In this document: positions 32,219-40,822 of the stretch, piece by piece
Layout: each line of letters begins with the position of its first letter
How positions within the stretch are numbered: the first letter of the stretch is position 1
Assembly: GCA_020851565.1 (NCBI GenBank)
Contig: JADZCN010000161.1
Location: 1 to 64,000 of the forward strand
DNA: 64,000 bases
Origin: Acidobacteriota bacterium
GTDB lineage: Bacteria; Acidobacteriota; Vicinamibacteria; Vicinamibacterales; UBA2999
Direction: 5' to 3'
Position numbers and translations under genes: made by a program
Notes under the pieces: generated by a model
What the model saw: the letters and a program-made list of their open reading frames with translations, nothing else
Database searches by the model: none
Told to the model about the DNA's origin: nothing

Positions 32219-33766
32219 TCACCGAGGCCGCGGCCGGCCCGGGATCGCGATCGGCGTGGCCTTCTGCACCTCCGCCCACACGCGCTTCCCCACCCTGTCG
32301 GCCTCGGCGATGATGGCCGCTTCGTCCACGGTGAGGATCTTGTGGCCCCTCATCACGAACCGGCCGTCGATCATCACCGACTCGATGTCGCCCGGCTGCC
32401 CGTTGTGAACCCACGCGGAGAGGATGCGCACCGCCGGGACGAGATGGATCCGCTGCGTGTCGAGCACGAGGATGTCCGCCTTCTTCCCGACCTCCAGCGT
32501 GCCCAGCGTCTTCACCTGGCGCACGGCCTTCGCGCTCCCGACGGTCGCGTCCTCGAACACGTCTTCCGGCTGCGGCCGCATGCCCGGAAAGTCATCGTCC
32601 CGCCGCGCGCGCTCGGTGACCAGCGCGACGCGCAGCACCGTGAAGAGATCCGTGGTGTTGTTGTCGGTGCCCATCGCGATGGGCACGCCGGCCGCGCGCA
32701 TCGCCGGGATGGGCGGGATCACGCCGCGATTGCCTGCCATCTGCGCCTGGTGCGTCACGATGGTGCCCGACTTCGCGAGGAGCGCGATGTCGGCGTCGTC
32801 CACGTAGCGGCAGTGCGCGGCGAAGAGGCGCGGGCCGAGGAAGCCGTGCTTCGCGAGGAACGCGACCGGGCTCATCCCGTGATGGCGCTGCATGTAGGCC
32901 ACCTCGGCGCGGCTCTGCGAGAGGTGGATGGTGTAGCCGAGGTCGTGCTTCTCGGCGAAGTCGTGCACCGCACGGAGCAGCTCCGGCGACGAGTTCTCCG
33001 CGAGGCCGGCAGCGGGGAACACCGTGATGCGTCCCTGTTCCTTGCCGTGCCATGCGGTGTAGAGGTCGTTGATGCGCTTCAGCCCATCCTCGCGCATCTT
33101 CTGCGAGAACTGCGGCGCCTCGCCCTTCGCGAGAATGTCCGGTGACATCGGCGACCCGCCCACGCGGTCCGTGGCCGATTCCGCGAACACCCAGCGCAGG
33201 CCGGTCCGCGCCAGCTCGGTGGCGGTATTGGCGGTCCCCGCCACGTTCTCGACGACGGTGGTGCTGCCGGTGCGGATGGCCTCGATCGCGCCAACCACGG
33301 CCATGAGCGTGGCTTCCTCGCGCGAGACGAGGCTGTTGGGGGAGACCGCCAGGCGATAGCTGTTGGGGAAGCCGAAGTCCTCGTTGAAGCCGCGTGCGAG
33401 CGTGGCCGCGAGGTGCGCGTGGCAGTTGATGAGGCCCGGGAAGAGCGCCTTGCCGCGCCCGTCGTAGACCTCGGCCTGTGGATAGGCCTTCAACACCTGC
33501 TCGGTCGGCCCGATGGCCGCGATGGTGTCGCCCTGGACGGCCAGGGCGGCGTCGTGCTGGACGAGATCCGCGGTGGAGTAGACCGTGGTGTTGGCGAAGA
33601 CCACGGGGCGCCCCGCGACGGGCTGGGCCCGGCTGCCCCGCGGGTCGAGCAGGAGGGCTGCGGCGCCCACGCCCGCGCCGGCGAGCAATTCGCGACGGGA
33701 GAGCGCCGTCGCGGCGGACGAAGATGGTGAAGATGAAGGCGAGGGATCCGGGGTCGGGGCTGGCAT
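32219..33766 (-). CDS. Tat-exported metal-dependent amidohydrolase
   Basis: A 515-residue enzyme of the TrzN/AtzA/guanine-deaminase-like amidohydrolase group. A Ser-rich leader with the twin-arginine motif SRRELLAG precedes the catalytic barrel. Metal ligands: HxH in INCHAHLAATL, His in TIHLSQSRAE, His in FAAHCRYVDD and the Asp in AMGTDNNTTDL. The family hydrolyses C-N bonds of ring compounds such as deaminated purines, methylthioadenosine or triazines; the substrate is not predictable here. The ATG at 33766 was preferred over one at 33784 because the next residues form the usual leader. Confidence 0.87.
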   Translation of the reverse strand: MPAPTPDPSPSSSPSSSAATALSRRELLAGAGVGAAALLLDPRGSRAQPVAGRPVVFANTTVYSTADLVQHDAALAVQGDTIAAIGPTEQVLKAYPQAEVYDGRGKALFPGLINCHAHLAATLARGFNEDFGFPNSYRLAVSPNSLVSREEATLMAVVGAIEAIRTGSTTVVENVAGTANTATELARTGLRWVFAESATDRVGGSPMSPDILAKGEAPQFSQKMREDGLKRINDLYTAWHGKEQGRITVFPAAGLAENSSPELLRAVHDFAEKHDLGYTIHLSQSRAEVAYMQRHHGMSPVAFLAKHGFLGPRLFAAHCRYVDDADIALLAKSGTIVTHQAQMAGNRGVIPPIPAMRAAGVPIAMGTDNNTTDLFTVLRVALVTERARRDDDFPGMRPQPEDVFEDATVGSAKAVRQVKTLGTLEVGKKADILVLDTQRIHLVPAVRILSAWVHNGQPGDIESVMIDGRFVMRGHKILTVDEAAIIAEADRVGKRVWAEVQKATPIAIPGRPRPR

Positions 33767-33891
33767 GGCGCACGGTAGCGCCACGCGTGCCGCCCGTCAA
33801 GGAATCGCGCCGATGGACCGCTCCCGACCGCGGAATGCCGTTTGCTTCAGTCTGTAGTGAATGCCGGCGACCTGAACGATTGGAGGTCGTT

Positions 33892-34812
33892 ATGTCACCC
33901 TTCGTGCGGCTGGCAGGGGTCGCCCTGTCAGGCTGCCTCGTGCTCGGGGTCCTGTCGGGCATCGCCGTCGCCGCCGCTGACGGGCCCGGTTCCGGAAACC
34001 CGGCGATCGAGGACCAGAAACCCGGCGGGCGTCCTGGCGGTGCCCCTCCGCGAGCGGGTCCCCCTGAACCGCCTCATCCCGCGCACCAGCCGCCGGCCAG
34101 GATTGTGCGCGGGCGCGTTTTCGTCGGCGGCTACTTCTACGATCCCGTCTTCGGCCCCTACCCCTGGTGGCGGTGGCCGGATTATCCCTACCGGTATTAC
34201 CCGGTCTACGACGACCGGGCGCAGCTGCACATCAAGGTGACGCCGAATGCGGCGAAGGTCGCGGCGGTGTTCGTTGACGGGTTCTACGCGGGCATCGTGG
34301 ACGATTTCGACGGCGTGTTCCAGGACCTGCCGCTGCCACCTGGCGGACACAGCATCGTCCTCTATCTCGAGGGCTATCAGACCGTCCGCCGGAACCTGTA
34401 CCTGCCGCCACGTTCGAGCTACACGCTGCGCGAGGCGATGCTGCTGCTGCCACCAGGCGAGCGGAGCATGTCGCCGGACATGGCGCCGGCCCTCCCGCCG
34501 CCGCCGGCGGGCAGCTACAGCCTGCCGCCCACGCCGCCCGCGCTGCCCGCACCCCCGGCTCCTGCGGCCACGACCGCGCAGGCGCCTGGCTACGGCACGC
34601 TGGATCTCTACGTGCAGCCCTCGGGTGCCGAGGTGACAATAGACGGCCAGCGGTGGGTCAGTTCAGCTGCCGGTCACTTCGTGGTGCAGTTGTCCGTCGG
34701 CACGCATCGAATTGAAGCGAGCCGGCCGGGGCATCGTCCTTATGCCGGCGATGTGGTGATTCGTGACGGCGAGCAGACGCCGCTCAATGTGAGCCTGTCG
34801 GCGACGCCGTGA
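33892..34812 (+). CDS. Exported protein with two PEGA domains
   Basis: A 306-residue exported protein. After a signal peptide comes a Pro/Gly-rich stretch and a Tyr/Trp-rich segment (VGGYFYDPVFGPYPWWRW). Two PEGA-type beta domains follow: residues about 110-190 (HIKVTPNAAKVAAVFVDG, LPLPPGGHSIVLYLEGYQ) and about 233-305 (LYVQPSGAEVTIDGQRW). Between them is a proline-rich linker. PEGA domains are common in surface proteins and kinases and are of unclear function. An AGGTCG-like site with GGAGG lies at the start. It precedes the haloperoxidase-like gene, which has its own promoter. Confidence 0.85.
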   Translation: MSPFVRLAGVALSGCLVLGVLSGIAVAAADGPGSGNPAIEDQKPGGRPGGAPPRAGPPEPPHPAHQPPARIVRGRVFVGGYFYDPVFGPYPWWRWPDYPYRYYPVYDDRAQLHIKVTPNAAKVAAVFVDGFYAGIVDDFDGVFQDLPLPPGGHSIVLYLEGYQTVRRNLYLPPRSSYTLREAMLLLPPGERSMSPDMAPALPPPPAGSYSLPPTPPALPAPPAPAATTAQAPGYGTLDLYVQPSGAEVTIDGQRWVSSAAGHFVVQLSVGTHRIEASRPGHRPYAGDVVIRDGEQTPLNVSLSATP

Positions 34813-34836
34813 GTCGACAAGGCACCTGGAGCCCCG

Positions 34837-34892
34837 CTGAGGAAAAGCTGAGGCAATCCTGAACTTCATCACGGGACGTTCGGTCCTACACT
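34837..34892 (+). promoter_or_regulatory. Promoter with three CTGA boxes at 11-bp spacing
   Basis: CTGA occurs at 34837, 34848 and 34859, exactly one turn apart, each followed by an A/G-rich stretch. A -10-like TACACT lies at 34887-34892, 50 bp after the first box. The next gene starts at 34915. A matching arrangement precedes the gene at 39269. OmpR/PhoB-type regulators bind such 11-bp direct repeats. Confidence 0.6.
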
Positions 34893-34914
34893 GCGCGCTG
34901 CAGAGGAGGAACCC

Positions 34915-36282
34915 ATGTCGTCAACCGTGATGAACATCAGGATCGCTTCGGGCCGCCACGCCTTCAGCCAGTGGTCTGTCAGCATTGTGCTCTTGTCGAT
35001 TCTCGCCCTGCCGGGACTGGCTGCCGCCGACGTCGTGACCGACTGGAACCGCATCGCGGAGCTCGTCGCGCCACGCTTTGGCGCCCCGCAGCCACAGTCG
35101 CGAGTGCAGGCCATGGTCCAGATCGCGGTACATGACGCGCTCAATGCCATCGACCCGCGCTACGATCGCTACACGAGCCTGGCTCTGGGCGATCCCGACG
35201 CGTCGCCCGACGCGGCGGCTGCGGCCGCCGCGCGGCAGACGCTGCTGGGCCTGCTGGCCCCGTTGCCCAACTCGACGGCGAAGCAGGACGCAATAGACCT
35301 CATCGAGGCTGCGTACGTTGCCACCGTCGGTGCGGGACCGTACGACTCGGCCACCCAGGCGGGCATCGACATCGGCGATGATGCCGCTGAAGCCATCCTC
35401 GCCCTCCGCGTGGGTGACGGCTCCGACACGCCTCATCTGCCGTACACACTGCCGCCCGGGCCGGGCGTCTATCAGCCGACTCCGAACCCCGAGTTCCCTG
35501 CGGTGATCACGCCCTCCTTCGCCGGCTGGGCGCATGTCACGCCGTTCGTGCTCAGGCACGGCGCCCAGTTCGAGGTCGGACCCGGCGCCATCTTCGACCT
35601 GGCGGGCGCCGAGTACGCTCGGCAGTACAACGAGGTCAAGCAGGTCGGTAGCTCGCGCGTGCGAGGCCTGCTCCCCGACTCGGAAGAGAGCGACATCGCG
35701 CGATTCTGGCCGGGCGGAGGCTCGAACTGGAACCTGACGGCACGCGAGATCGTGAGCGGACGGGGCCTCGACCGCTGGCAGCACGCGCGGTTGTTCGCGT
35801 TGCTCAACATCGCGCAGGCCGATGCCCTCATTGCCAACCAGACCTGGAAGTACGTCCACACCTTCTGGCGGCCGGTGACGGCCATCCGCTGGGCGGACGA
35901 CGGGAACCCGGACACGGAGAGCGACCCGAACTGGCGGCCGTTCCTCGTGACCCCGCCATACCCCGATTTCCCCTGCGCGCTTCCGTCGGCCACCGGCGCT
36001 GCCGCGGAGACGCTGCGCCAGTTCTTCGGTACCGACCATGTGCCGTTCACGCGCACGTTCACGGCGTCGGCCGTTCCCCTCCCGGCGCCAATGACGACAC
36101 TGCCGGCCAAGGTGATCAGCCGCAGCTTCGAAACGCTGTCCGAGGCCGTCGCCGAGGCGCAGAGCGCGCGCGTCTACGCCGGCATTCACTTCCGCGAGGG
36201 GTGCCGTGCGGGCGCCCGGCAAGGCACCCAGGTGGGTCGCTTCGTCGTACGGCAGTCGCTGAGGCCGTCGCACGGCAAGTAG
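34915..36282 (+). CDS. Vanadium-haloperoxidase-like PAP2-fold protein, His replaced
   Basis: A 455-residue exported protein with a signal peptide ending near AADV. The acid-phosphatase/haloperoxidase signature is largely there: WKYVHTFWRPVTAIRW supplies the Lys/Arg for the oxyanion, and RVYAGIHFREG the vanadate-ligating His. The middle motif, in relatives P-S-A-H-A-C-x-T-G, reads FPCALPSATG, so the acid-base His is Leu356. The change needs one base (CAT to CTT). The protein may thus be inactive or work differently. Expression is probably set by the CTGA-box promoter just upstream. Confidence 0.82.
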   Translation: MSSTVMNIRIASGRHAFSQWSVSIVLLSILALPGLAAADVVTDWNRIAELVAPRFGAPQPQSRVQAMVQIAVHDALNAIDPRYDRYTSLALGDPDASPDAAAAAAARQTLLGLLAPLPNSTAKQDAIDLIEAAYVATVGAGPYDSATQAGIDIGDDAAEAILALRVGDGSDTPHLPYTLPPGPGVYQPTPNPEFPAVITPSFAGWAHVTPFVLRHGAQFEVGPGAIFDLAGAEYARQYNEVKQVGSSRVRGLLPDSEESDIARFWPGGGSNWNLTAREIVSGRGLDRWQHARLFALLNIAQADALIANQTWKYVHTFWRPVTAIRWADDGNPDTESDPNWRPFLVTPPYPDFPCALPSATGAAAETLRQFFGTDHVPFTRTFTASAVPLPAPMTTLPAKVISRSFETLSEAVAEAQSARVYAGIHFREGCRAGARQGTQVGRFVVRQSLRPSHGK

Positions 36283-36481
36283 CCGTTTCGGTGACGGGTC
36301 ACGGGAACCGCACGAAGCGCCATCGATCGTGGTGAGCTTGCCACGATTCGATGGTGCCCGTGCCCGCGCGATGCATGCCCGAGGGCGATGACTGAATCCT
36401 CGTGAGGTGTTCGCGGCGGGTTCGAGCGACGTTGACGGGCTGCTGAGCGACAACGTATCGTTCAGCCAGTCCCGAGCACCG

Positions 36482-39196
36482 ATGCCCCTCCCTTCGCGGT
36501 TCGGTCCCTACGAGATTACCGGCCCGCTCGGTGCTGGCGGCATGGGACAGGTGTTTCGCGCGCGCGACACCCGGCTCCAGCGGACCGTGGCCGTCAAGAT
36601 CCTGCACGAGGCCGGAGGGCTCGATCCAGCTCGTCAGCAACGCTTCGCGCGCGAGGCGGTAGCGGCGAGCGCCCTCAATCACCCCAACATCATCACCGTC
36701 TACGATGTGGGTGTTGAAGGCGAGACGCCGTATCTGGTGTCGGAGCTCATCGACGGTGATTCGCTTCGCAGCGAGATGCTCCGGGGCCGCCTCCCGCTCA
36801 AGCGCGCCATCGAGATCACCCGGCAGATTGCGGAGGGGCTGGCGGCGGCCCACGAGGCGGGCATCGTCCACCGCGACCTGAAGCCCGAGAACGTGATGGT
36901 GACCCCCGACGATCGCGTCAAGATCGTCGATTTCGGCCTGGCGATGGCCGATGGCAGCGACGAGGTCCTGCTGGCAGGGCAGACCAGGACCGAGACGGCC
37001 GACGGGCTGATCGTGGGCACCGTCCCCTACATGAGCCCCGAGCAGGCGCGCGGCGGCAGGGCCGACTTCCGTTCGGACCAGTTCGCGCTGGGCGTGATGC
37101 TCTACGAGATGGCGACGGCGACCCACCCCTTTCAGCGCGAGACGTCGGTGCAGACGCTGTCGGCGATCATCGCGGACGACCCGCCCGATCCGGCCCTGGC
37201 CACTCCGCCCGTCCCGCTGGCGGTCCGGTTGCTGCTCCGTCGGCTGCTGGCCAAGAACCCGCGCGAGCGTTTCGCGCACACCGCGGACCTGGCGGCCGAC
37301 CTGCGCACGATTCGCGAGGTGCTGGCCGAGAGCGCGTCCGGCGTCACGACACCCGTCGCGGACCCTCCGGCGACGTGGCCGCTCCGGGTCGCATCGGCGG
37401 CGCTCGTCGGCGCCGTTGGCCTGTTCGGCGGATGGGCGCTCGCGACCGCCGACAACCGCGCGAGCTTCGAGCGGTTCACCCCGTTCGCCACCGATGCCGG
37501 CTATCAGGGCGTGCCGGCGTGGTCGCCGGACGGCAGGACCATCGCCTACGAGGCCGAGATCGACGGCGTCGTGCAGATCTTCACGCGCTCGCTCGGCTCG
37601 CCGATGCGCACGCAGGTGACGCGGTCGGCCTTCGACTGCTTCAGCCCGTTCTGGTCGACTGACGGACGCACCATCTACTATCACTCGCTGGCGCGCGACA
37701 CCGACGCGCTGTGGCGGGTCAGTCCCGCTGGCGGGGCGCCCGACGTCGTCATCGAGGGCGCGGCGCGGGCGCACATCTCGCCTGATGGCCGTGCCGCCGT
37801 GTTCCTCCGGCAGGAACCGCTGGAGACGAACATGACGCTGTGGACTGTCGCGCTGCCGGACGGCACGCCGGAGCGGTACGCCCGAGGAGCGCTGGCCGAT
37901 GAGGACTTCGCCGGCGGCTACCTGCGTTTCTCGCCCAGCGGCACCAAGGTGATGGCCTGGCTGGGGCCGACGAGGAGCACGAGTGTAGCCGGCTTCTGGG
38001 AGTTGCCGATGCCGCGCGGCGAACCCCGCAGCCTGCCATACCTCGGGGGCGGAGATCTCCGGCCGCCGAGCTTCACGTGGCTGCCGGACAATCGCCATCT
38101 GGTCGTCACCCGCTCGGATGGCCCGACCCCTGGCACGCATCTCTGGCTGGCCGACACGCGGACGGAGCGCGTCACGCCTTTGACGACCACCGCGCTCAAT
38201 GAGAGTTCGCCGGGCCTGTCGCCCGACGGACGTACGCTGGCATTCGACTCGCAGGCCACGGACTTCGATCTCGTGGAAGTGCCGCTGGACGGTTCGCCGC
38301 TGCGGCCGTTCCTGAGCAGCACGCGCAACGAGTACGACCCCGCCACGTCACCCGTGAGCACGCAGTTCGCGTACGTCACCGACCGGACCGGCAGTCTGCA
38401 GATCTGGCTGCAGAACGAAGAGGGATACCTGCAGCAGCCGCTCGTGAGCGAAACCGACTTCAAGGGCGGCGCGTCGCTGGCGATAGGGGCGCTGGCGTTT
38501 TCCCCCGACGGCAAGCGGCTGGCGTTCCAGCGCGCACAGGAGGCCACAGCGCAGGACAGCCAGCGCGGATTCCGACTCTGGATCACTTCGACGTCGGGCG
38601 GCCCCCCGATGGCGATCGGGGGCGCCGCCAGCTACCAGGACGCGCCGACATGGTCGCCCGATGGCGAGTGGATTGCCTTCATTTCCCGTCCGATGTCGGG
38701 CGGAAGCCTGGGCCTGATGAAGGCGCGCGTGGGCGACGCGGGCAAGCCGGTGGTTCTCGCGGCCGAAATCCCGCCCTTCCTGGCGCGCCCGCAATGGTCG
38801 CCGAACGGTCAATCCATTCTGTGCGAGACCGCGGATGGGTTGACGATCGTCGCCGCGGACGGGAGCGGATCGCGCGTTCTGACCGATCCTGGCTGGCTCG
38901 CGTACGCCTGGGACGCGGATGGCCGGCGCGTCTACGGCCTTCGGCCGACGGACGACCAGCATCACTTCATGTTCGTGGTGCTGGACGCGCAGACGGGGGC
39001 GGAGAAGGTGATCAACGCCAATCTGGGCACGATACCGCAGGCCCTGCAGCCCATCCGGGGGTTCAGCCGGCTCCGGAACGGGAGCTTCCTGACCTCGATC
39101 GCTCGCGTCCGGTCCGATATCTACCTGATGGAGGGCTTGCGCCTGCCGGGTACGCTCTGGCAACGCCTGTGGCCGTTCGCCAACCTCGGGCGCTGA
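36482..39196 (+). CDS. Ser/Thr protein kinase with TolB-like propeller
   Basis: A 904-residue Hanks-type kinase. The kinase domain occupies residues about 10-275: GAGGMGQVF (18-26), K39, HRD at 130-132 and DFG at 150-152. One membrane segment (about 299-323) follows, and then WD40-like/TolB beta-propeller repeats (such as GVPAWSPDGRTIAYEAE and APTWSPDGEWIAFIS) fill the extracytoplasmic C-terminus to the end. The propeller probably senses a cell-wall or outer-membrane ligand. The ATG 36482 begins the kinase with no extension; an upstream GTG at 36407 is in frame. The stop codon lies within a CTGA box of the next promoter. Confidence 0.92.
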   Translation: MPLPSRFGPYEITGPLGAGGMGQVFRARDTRLQRTVAVKILHEAGGLDPARQQRFAREAVAASALNHPNIITVYDVGVEGETPYLVSELIDGDSLRSEMLRGRLPLKRAIEITRQIAEGLAAAHEAGIVHRDLKPENVMVTPDDRVKIVDFGLAMADGSDEVLLAGQTRTETADGLIVGTVPYMSPEQARGGRADFRSDQFALGVMLYEMATATHPFQRETSVQTLSAIIADDPPDPALATPPVPLAVRLLLRRLLAKNPRERFAHTADLAADLRTIREVLAESASGVTTPVADPPATWPLRVASAALVGAVGLFGGWALATADNRASFERFTPFATDAGYQGVPAWSPDGRTIAYEAEIDGVVQIFTRSLGSPMRTQVTRSAFDCFSPFWSTDGRTIYYHSLARDTDALWRVSPAGGAPDVVIEGAARAHISPDGRAAVFLRQEPLETNMTLWTVALPDGTPERYARGALADEDFAGGYLRFSPSGTKVMAWLGPTRSTSVAGFWELPMPRGEPRSLPYLGGGDLRPPSFTWLPDNRHLVVTRSDGPTPGTHLWLADTRTERVTPLTTTALNESSPGLSPDGRTLAFDSQATDFDLVEVPLDGSPLRPFLSSTRNEYDPATSPVSTQFAYVTDRTGSLQIWLQNEEGYLQQPLVSETDFKGGASLAIGALAFSPDGKRLAFQRAQEATAQDSQRGFRLWITSTSGGPPMAIGGAASYQDAPTWSPDGEWIAFISRPMSGGSLGLMKARVGDAGKPVVLAAEIPPFLARPQWSPNGQSILCETADGLTIVAADGSGSRVLTDPGWLAYAWDADGRRVYGLRPTDDQHHFMFVVLDAQTGAEKVINANLGTIPQALQPIRGFSRLRNGSFLTSIARVRSDIYLMEGLRLPGTLWQRLWPFANLGR

Positions 39197-39248
39197 AGAA
39201 AACCTGAGACTTTCCCAAGATTCTCCCGGGCCGGGTCCGTCTTATACT
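39193..39248 (+). promoter_or_regulatory. Promoter with CTGA boxes matching the one at 34.8 kb
   Basis: CTGA at 39193 and 39204 (11 bp apart) and a degenerate CCAA at 39215, each followed by an A- or T-rich run. The -10-like TATACT is at 39243-39248, again exactly 50 bp after the first box. The -10 to start distance differs by a few bases from the first promoter. The region also contains CGGGnnnGTCC in both promoters. Confidence 0.6.
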
Positions 39249-39268
39249 CCGACACCCACGGAGGGACC

Positions 39269-39778
39269 ATGCCACGAACCGTATCGCTCGTCGTCGCCCT
39301 GGTCGTCGGCGTCTCGGCGTTATATCCGGCTGTGCAGGCGTGCGGTGACAAGTTCCTGATGGTGGGGCGCGGGGCACGGTTCCAGCGCGCATACGCATCG
39401 GTCCACCCGGGCAAGATCCTCATCTACGCCCGGCCCTCGACCAACGCCCGGGCGGCCATCCGCGACCCACAGCTCCACAGGGCCTTGCGGCAGGCCGGGC
39501 ACGCCGTCTCGGTGATCGAAGACTGGGCGCTGCTCGAACAGGCGCTGAAGATGGCCCCGACCGATGTGGTGCTCGTGGATGTCTCGGAGGCCGCCAGGCT
39601 GCAGGCCGCCATGGAGGCATCACCCACGCGGCCCGACACGCTGTTCGTGGCCTTCCCGTCGGCGCAGCCGCCGAGCGACGTCATCTGCCGGCTCAAGTCG
39701 TCCGACAAGCCCATCCGATTCCTGGACGAAGTCGAGAACGTGATGAAGGCGCGCACCAGGCGCGCGAAGACGTCGTAG
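39269..39778 (+). CDS. Secreted receiver-like domain protein
   Basis: A 169-residue protein with a signal peptide cut near VQACGDK. After cleavage it starts with a conserved-looking Cys (CGDKFLMVGRGARFQRAY). The rest alternates beta strands and helices like a response-regulator receiver fold (KILIYARPS, HAVSVIEDWALLEQALK, VVLVDVSEAARLQ), including a late Lys (CRLKSSDKPIRFL), but it lacks a clear phospho-Asp. The family is unnamed. It is followed 24 bp later by a beta-barrel gene on the same strand, so the two are likely one unit. Confidence 0.7.
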   Translation: MPRTVSLVVALVVGVSALYPAVQACGDKFLMVGRGARFQRAYASVHPGKILIYARPSTNARAAIRDPQLHRALRQAGHAVSVIEDWALLEQALKMAPTDVVLVDVSEAARLQAAMEASPTRPDTLFVAFPSAQPPSDVICRLKSSDKPIRFLDEVENVMKARTRRAKTS

Positions 39779-39802
39779 CCCTCGCCCGGGGAGAGTGATG
39801 CC

Positions 39803-40822
39803 ATGACCGCGACGCTCTGTCGTCTTCTGCCGGTCGCGACGCTCGCGGCTCTGACCTGCGCTCCTGCCCTCGCACACGACGCCCTCGCCCAGGCGTGGGT
39901 CCCGGCCAGTGGCGAGGGCGCCGTGTCGGTCGCCTTTCAGACGATGAAGGTAACGAGGCACCTGGCGGGGACGGTAGAAGTGCCGGCCGGGGACATCGAT
40001 ACCAACGTCGTCCTCACGGATTTCACCTTTGGCCTGACCGACAAGATCGCCGTGGACCTGGCCCTCCCGCTCGTCACCTCCAGGTACGTCGGGTCCTTCG
40101 CGCACCCGGGCACGGACATCGACGACGGTGCCTATCGAACGTCGTTGACGGACCTTCGCTTCGCGTTGCGCTACAACCTGACTCGCGAGGGCGCCGTCAT
40201 CACGCCGTACATAGGATCCATTGTTCCCAGCAACAACTACGCGTTCTACGGGCATGCGGCGCCCGGCCAGCAGTTGAAGGAACTGCAGGTCGGGGTCTAT
40301 GGGGCCAAGCTCCTCGAGAGTGGCCTGCCTGGGCTGTTCATCTCGGGCCGCTACGGCTTCGGCTTCGTCGAGCGCGTGCTCGACATCTCCCACAATCGCA
40401 GCCTGGCCGATCTCGAGGTCGGGTACTTCTTCTCGTCGCGGTTCCGTGCGTTCACCATGGCCAACGGTGGGTACACGCACGGCGGTATCGACTTTCCGGC
40501 CTCCGGATTGCCCGGATTACCCGCCGAGTATCGCGTGAACCACGACCAGATCCAGCGTGTTCATTTCCTGAACCTCGGCGCGGGCGCGGCGTTCTCGATC
40601 AACGACTCGTTCGATGTCTTCGGGTCCTTCACGTCCCAGGTTGCCGGTCGCAACGGTCATTCGATGGATCGGGGGGTGACCGTCGGTCTCAGCTGGGGGT
40701 TCCGGCGCAGGACCGACCCCGGCGAATCGGCGGCGTCCACCGCCCCATCGAGCAACGCGCCCGGGTCCGAGACCGCGAAGCGCGAGGGCACGCTCCTCAG
40801 GTGCATCTGCCAGAAGTCATGA
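39803..40822 (+). CDS. Outer-membrane beta-barrel protein (MetA/transporter-like)
   Basis: A 339-residue protein with a signal peptide cleaved at about ALAHDAL. The mature part is a run of amphipathic strands (VSVAFQTMKVTRHLAG, DFTFGLTDKIAVDLALPLVTS, FDVFGSFTSQVAGRNGH) ending with VTVGLSWGFRRRT. This is the pattern of the phenol-degradation-meta-pathway/OmpW-like small barrel families. A low-complexity tail with two cysteines (LLRCICQ) follows. It likely forms a pore or channel. The 3' end overlaps the convergent regulator gene by 6 bp. Confidence 0.78.
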   Translation: MTATLCRLLPVATLAALTCAPALAHDALAQAWVPASGEGAVSVAFQTMKVTRHLAGTVEVPAGDIDTNVVLTDFTFGLTDKIAVDLALPLVTSRYVGSFAHPGTDIDDGAYRTSLTDLRFALRYNLTREGAVITPYIGSIVPSNNYAFYGHAAPGQQLKELQVGVYGAKLLESGLPGLFISGRYGFGFVERVLDISHNRSLADLEVGYFFSSRFRAFTMANGGYTHGGIDFPASGLPGLPAEYRVNHDQIQRVHFLNLGAGAAFSINDSFDVFGSFTSQVAGRNGHSMDRGVTVGLSWGFRRRTDPGESAASTAPSSNAPGSETAKREGTLLRCICQKS

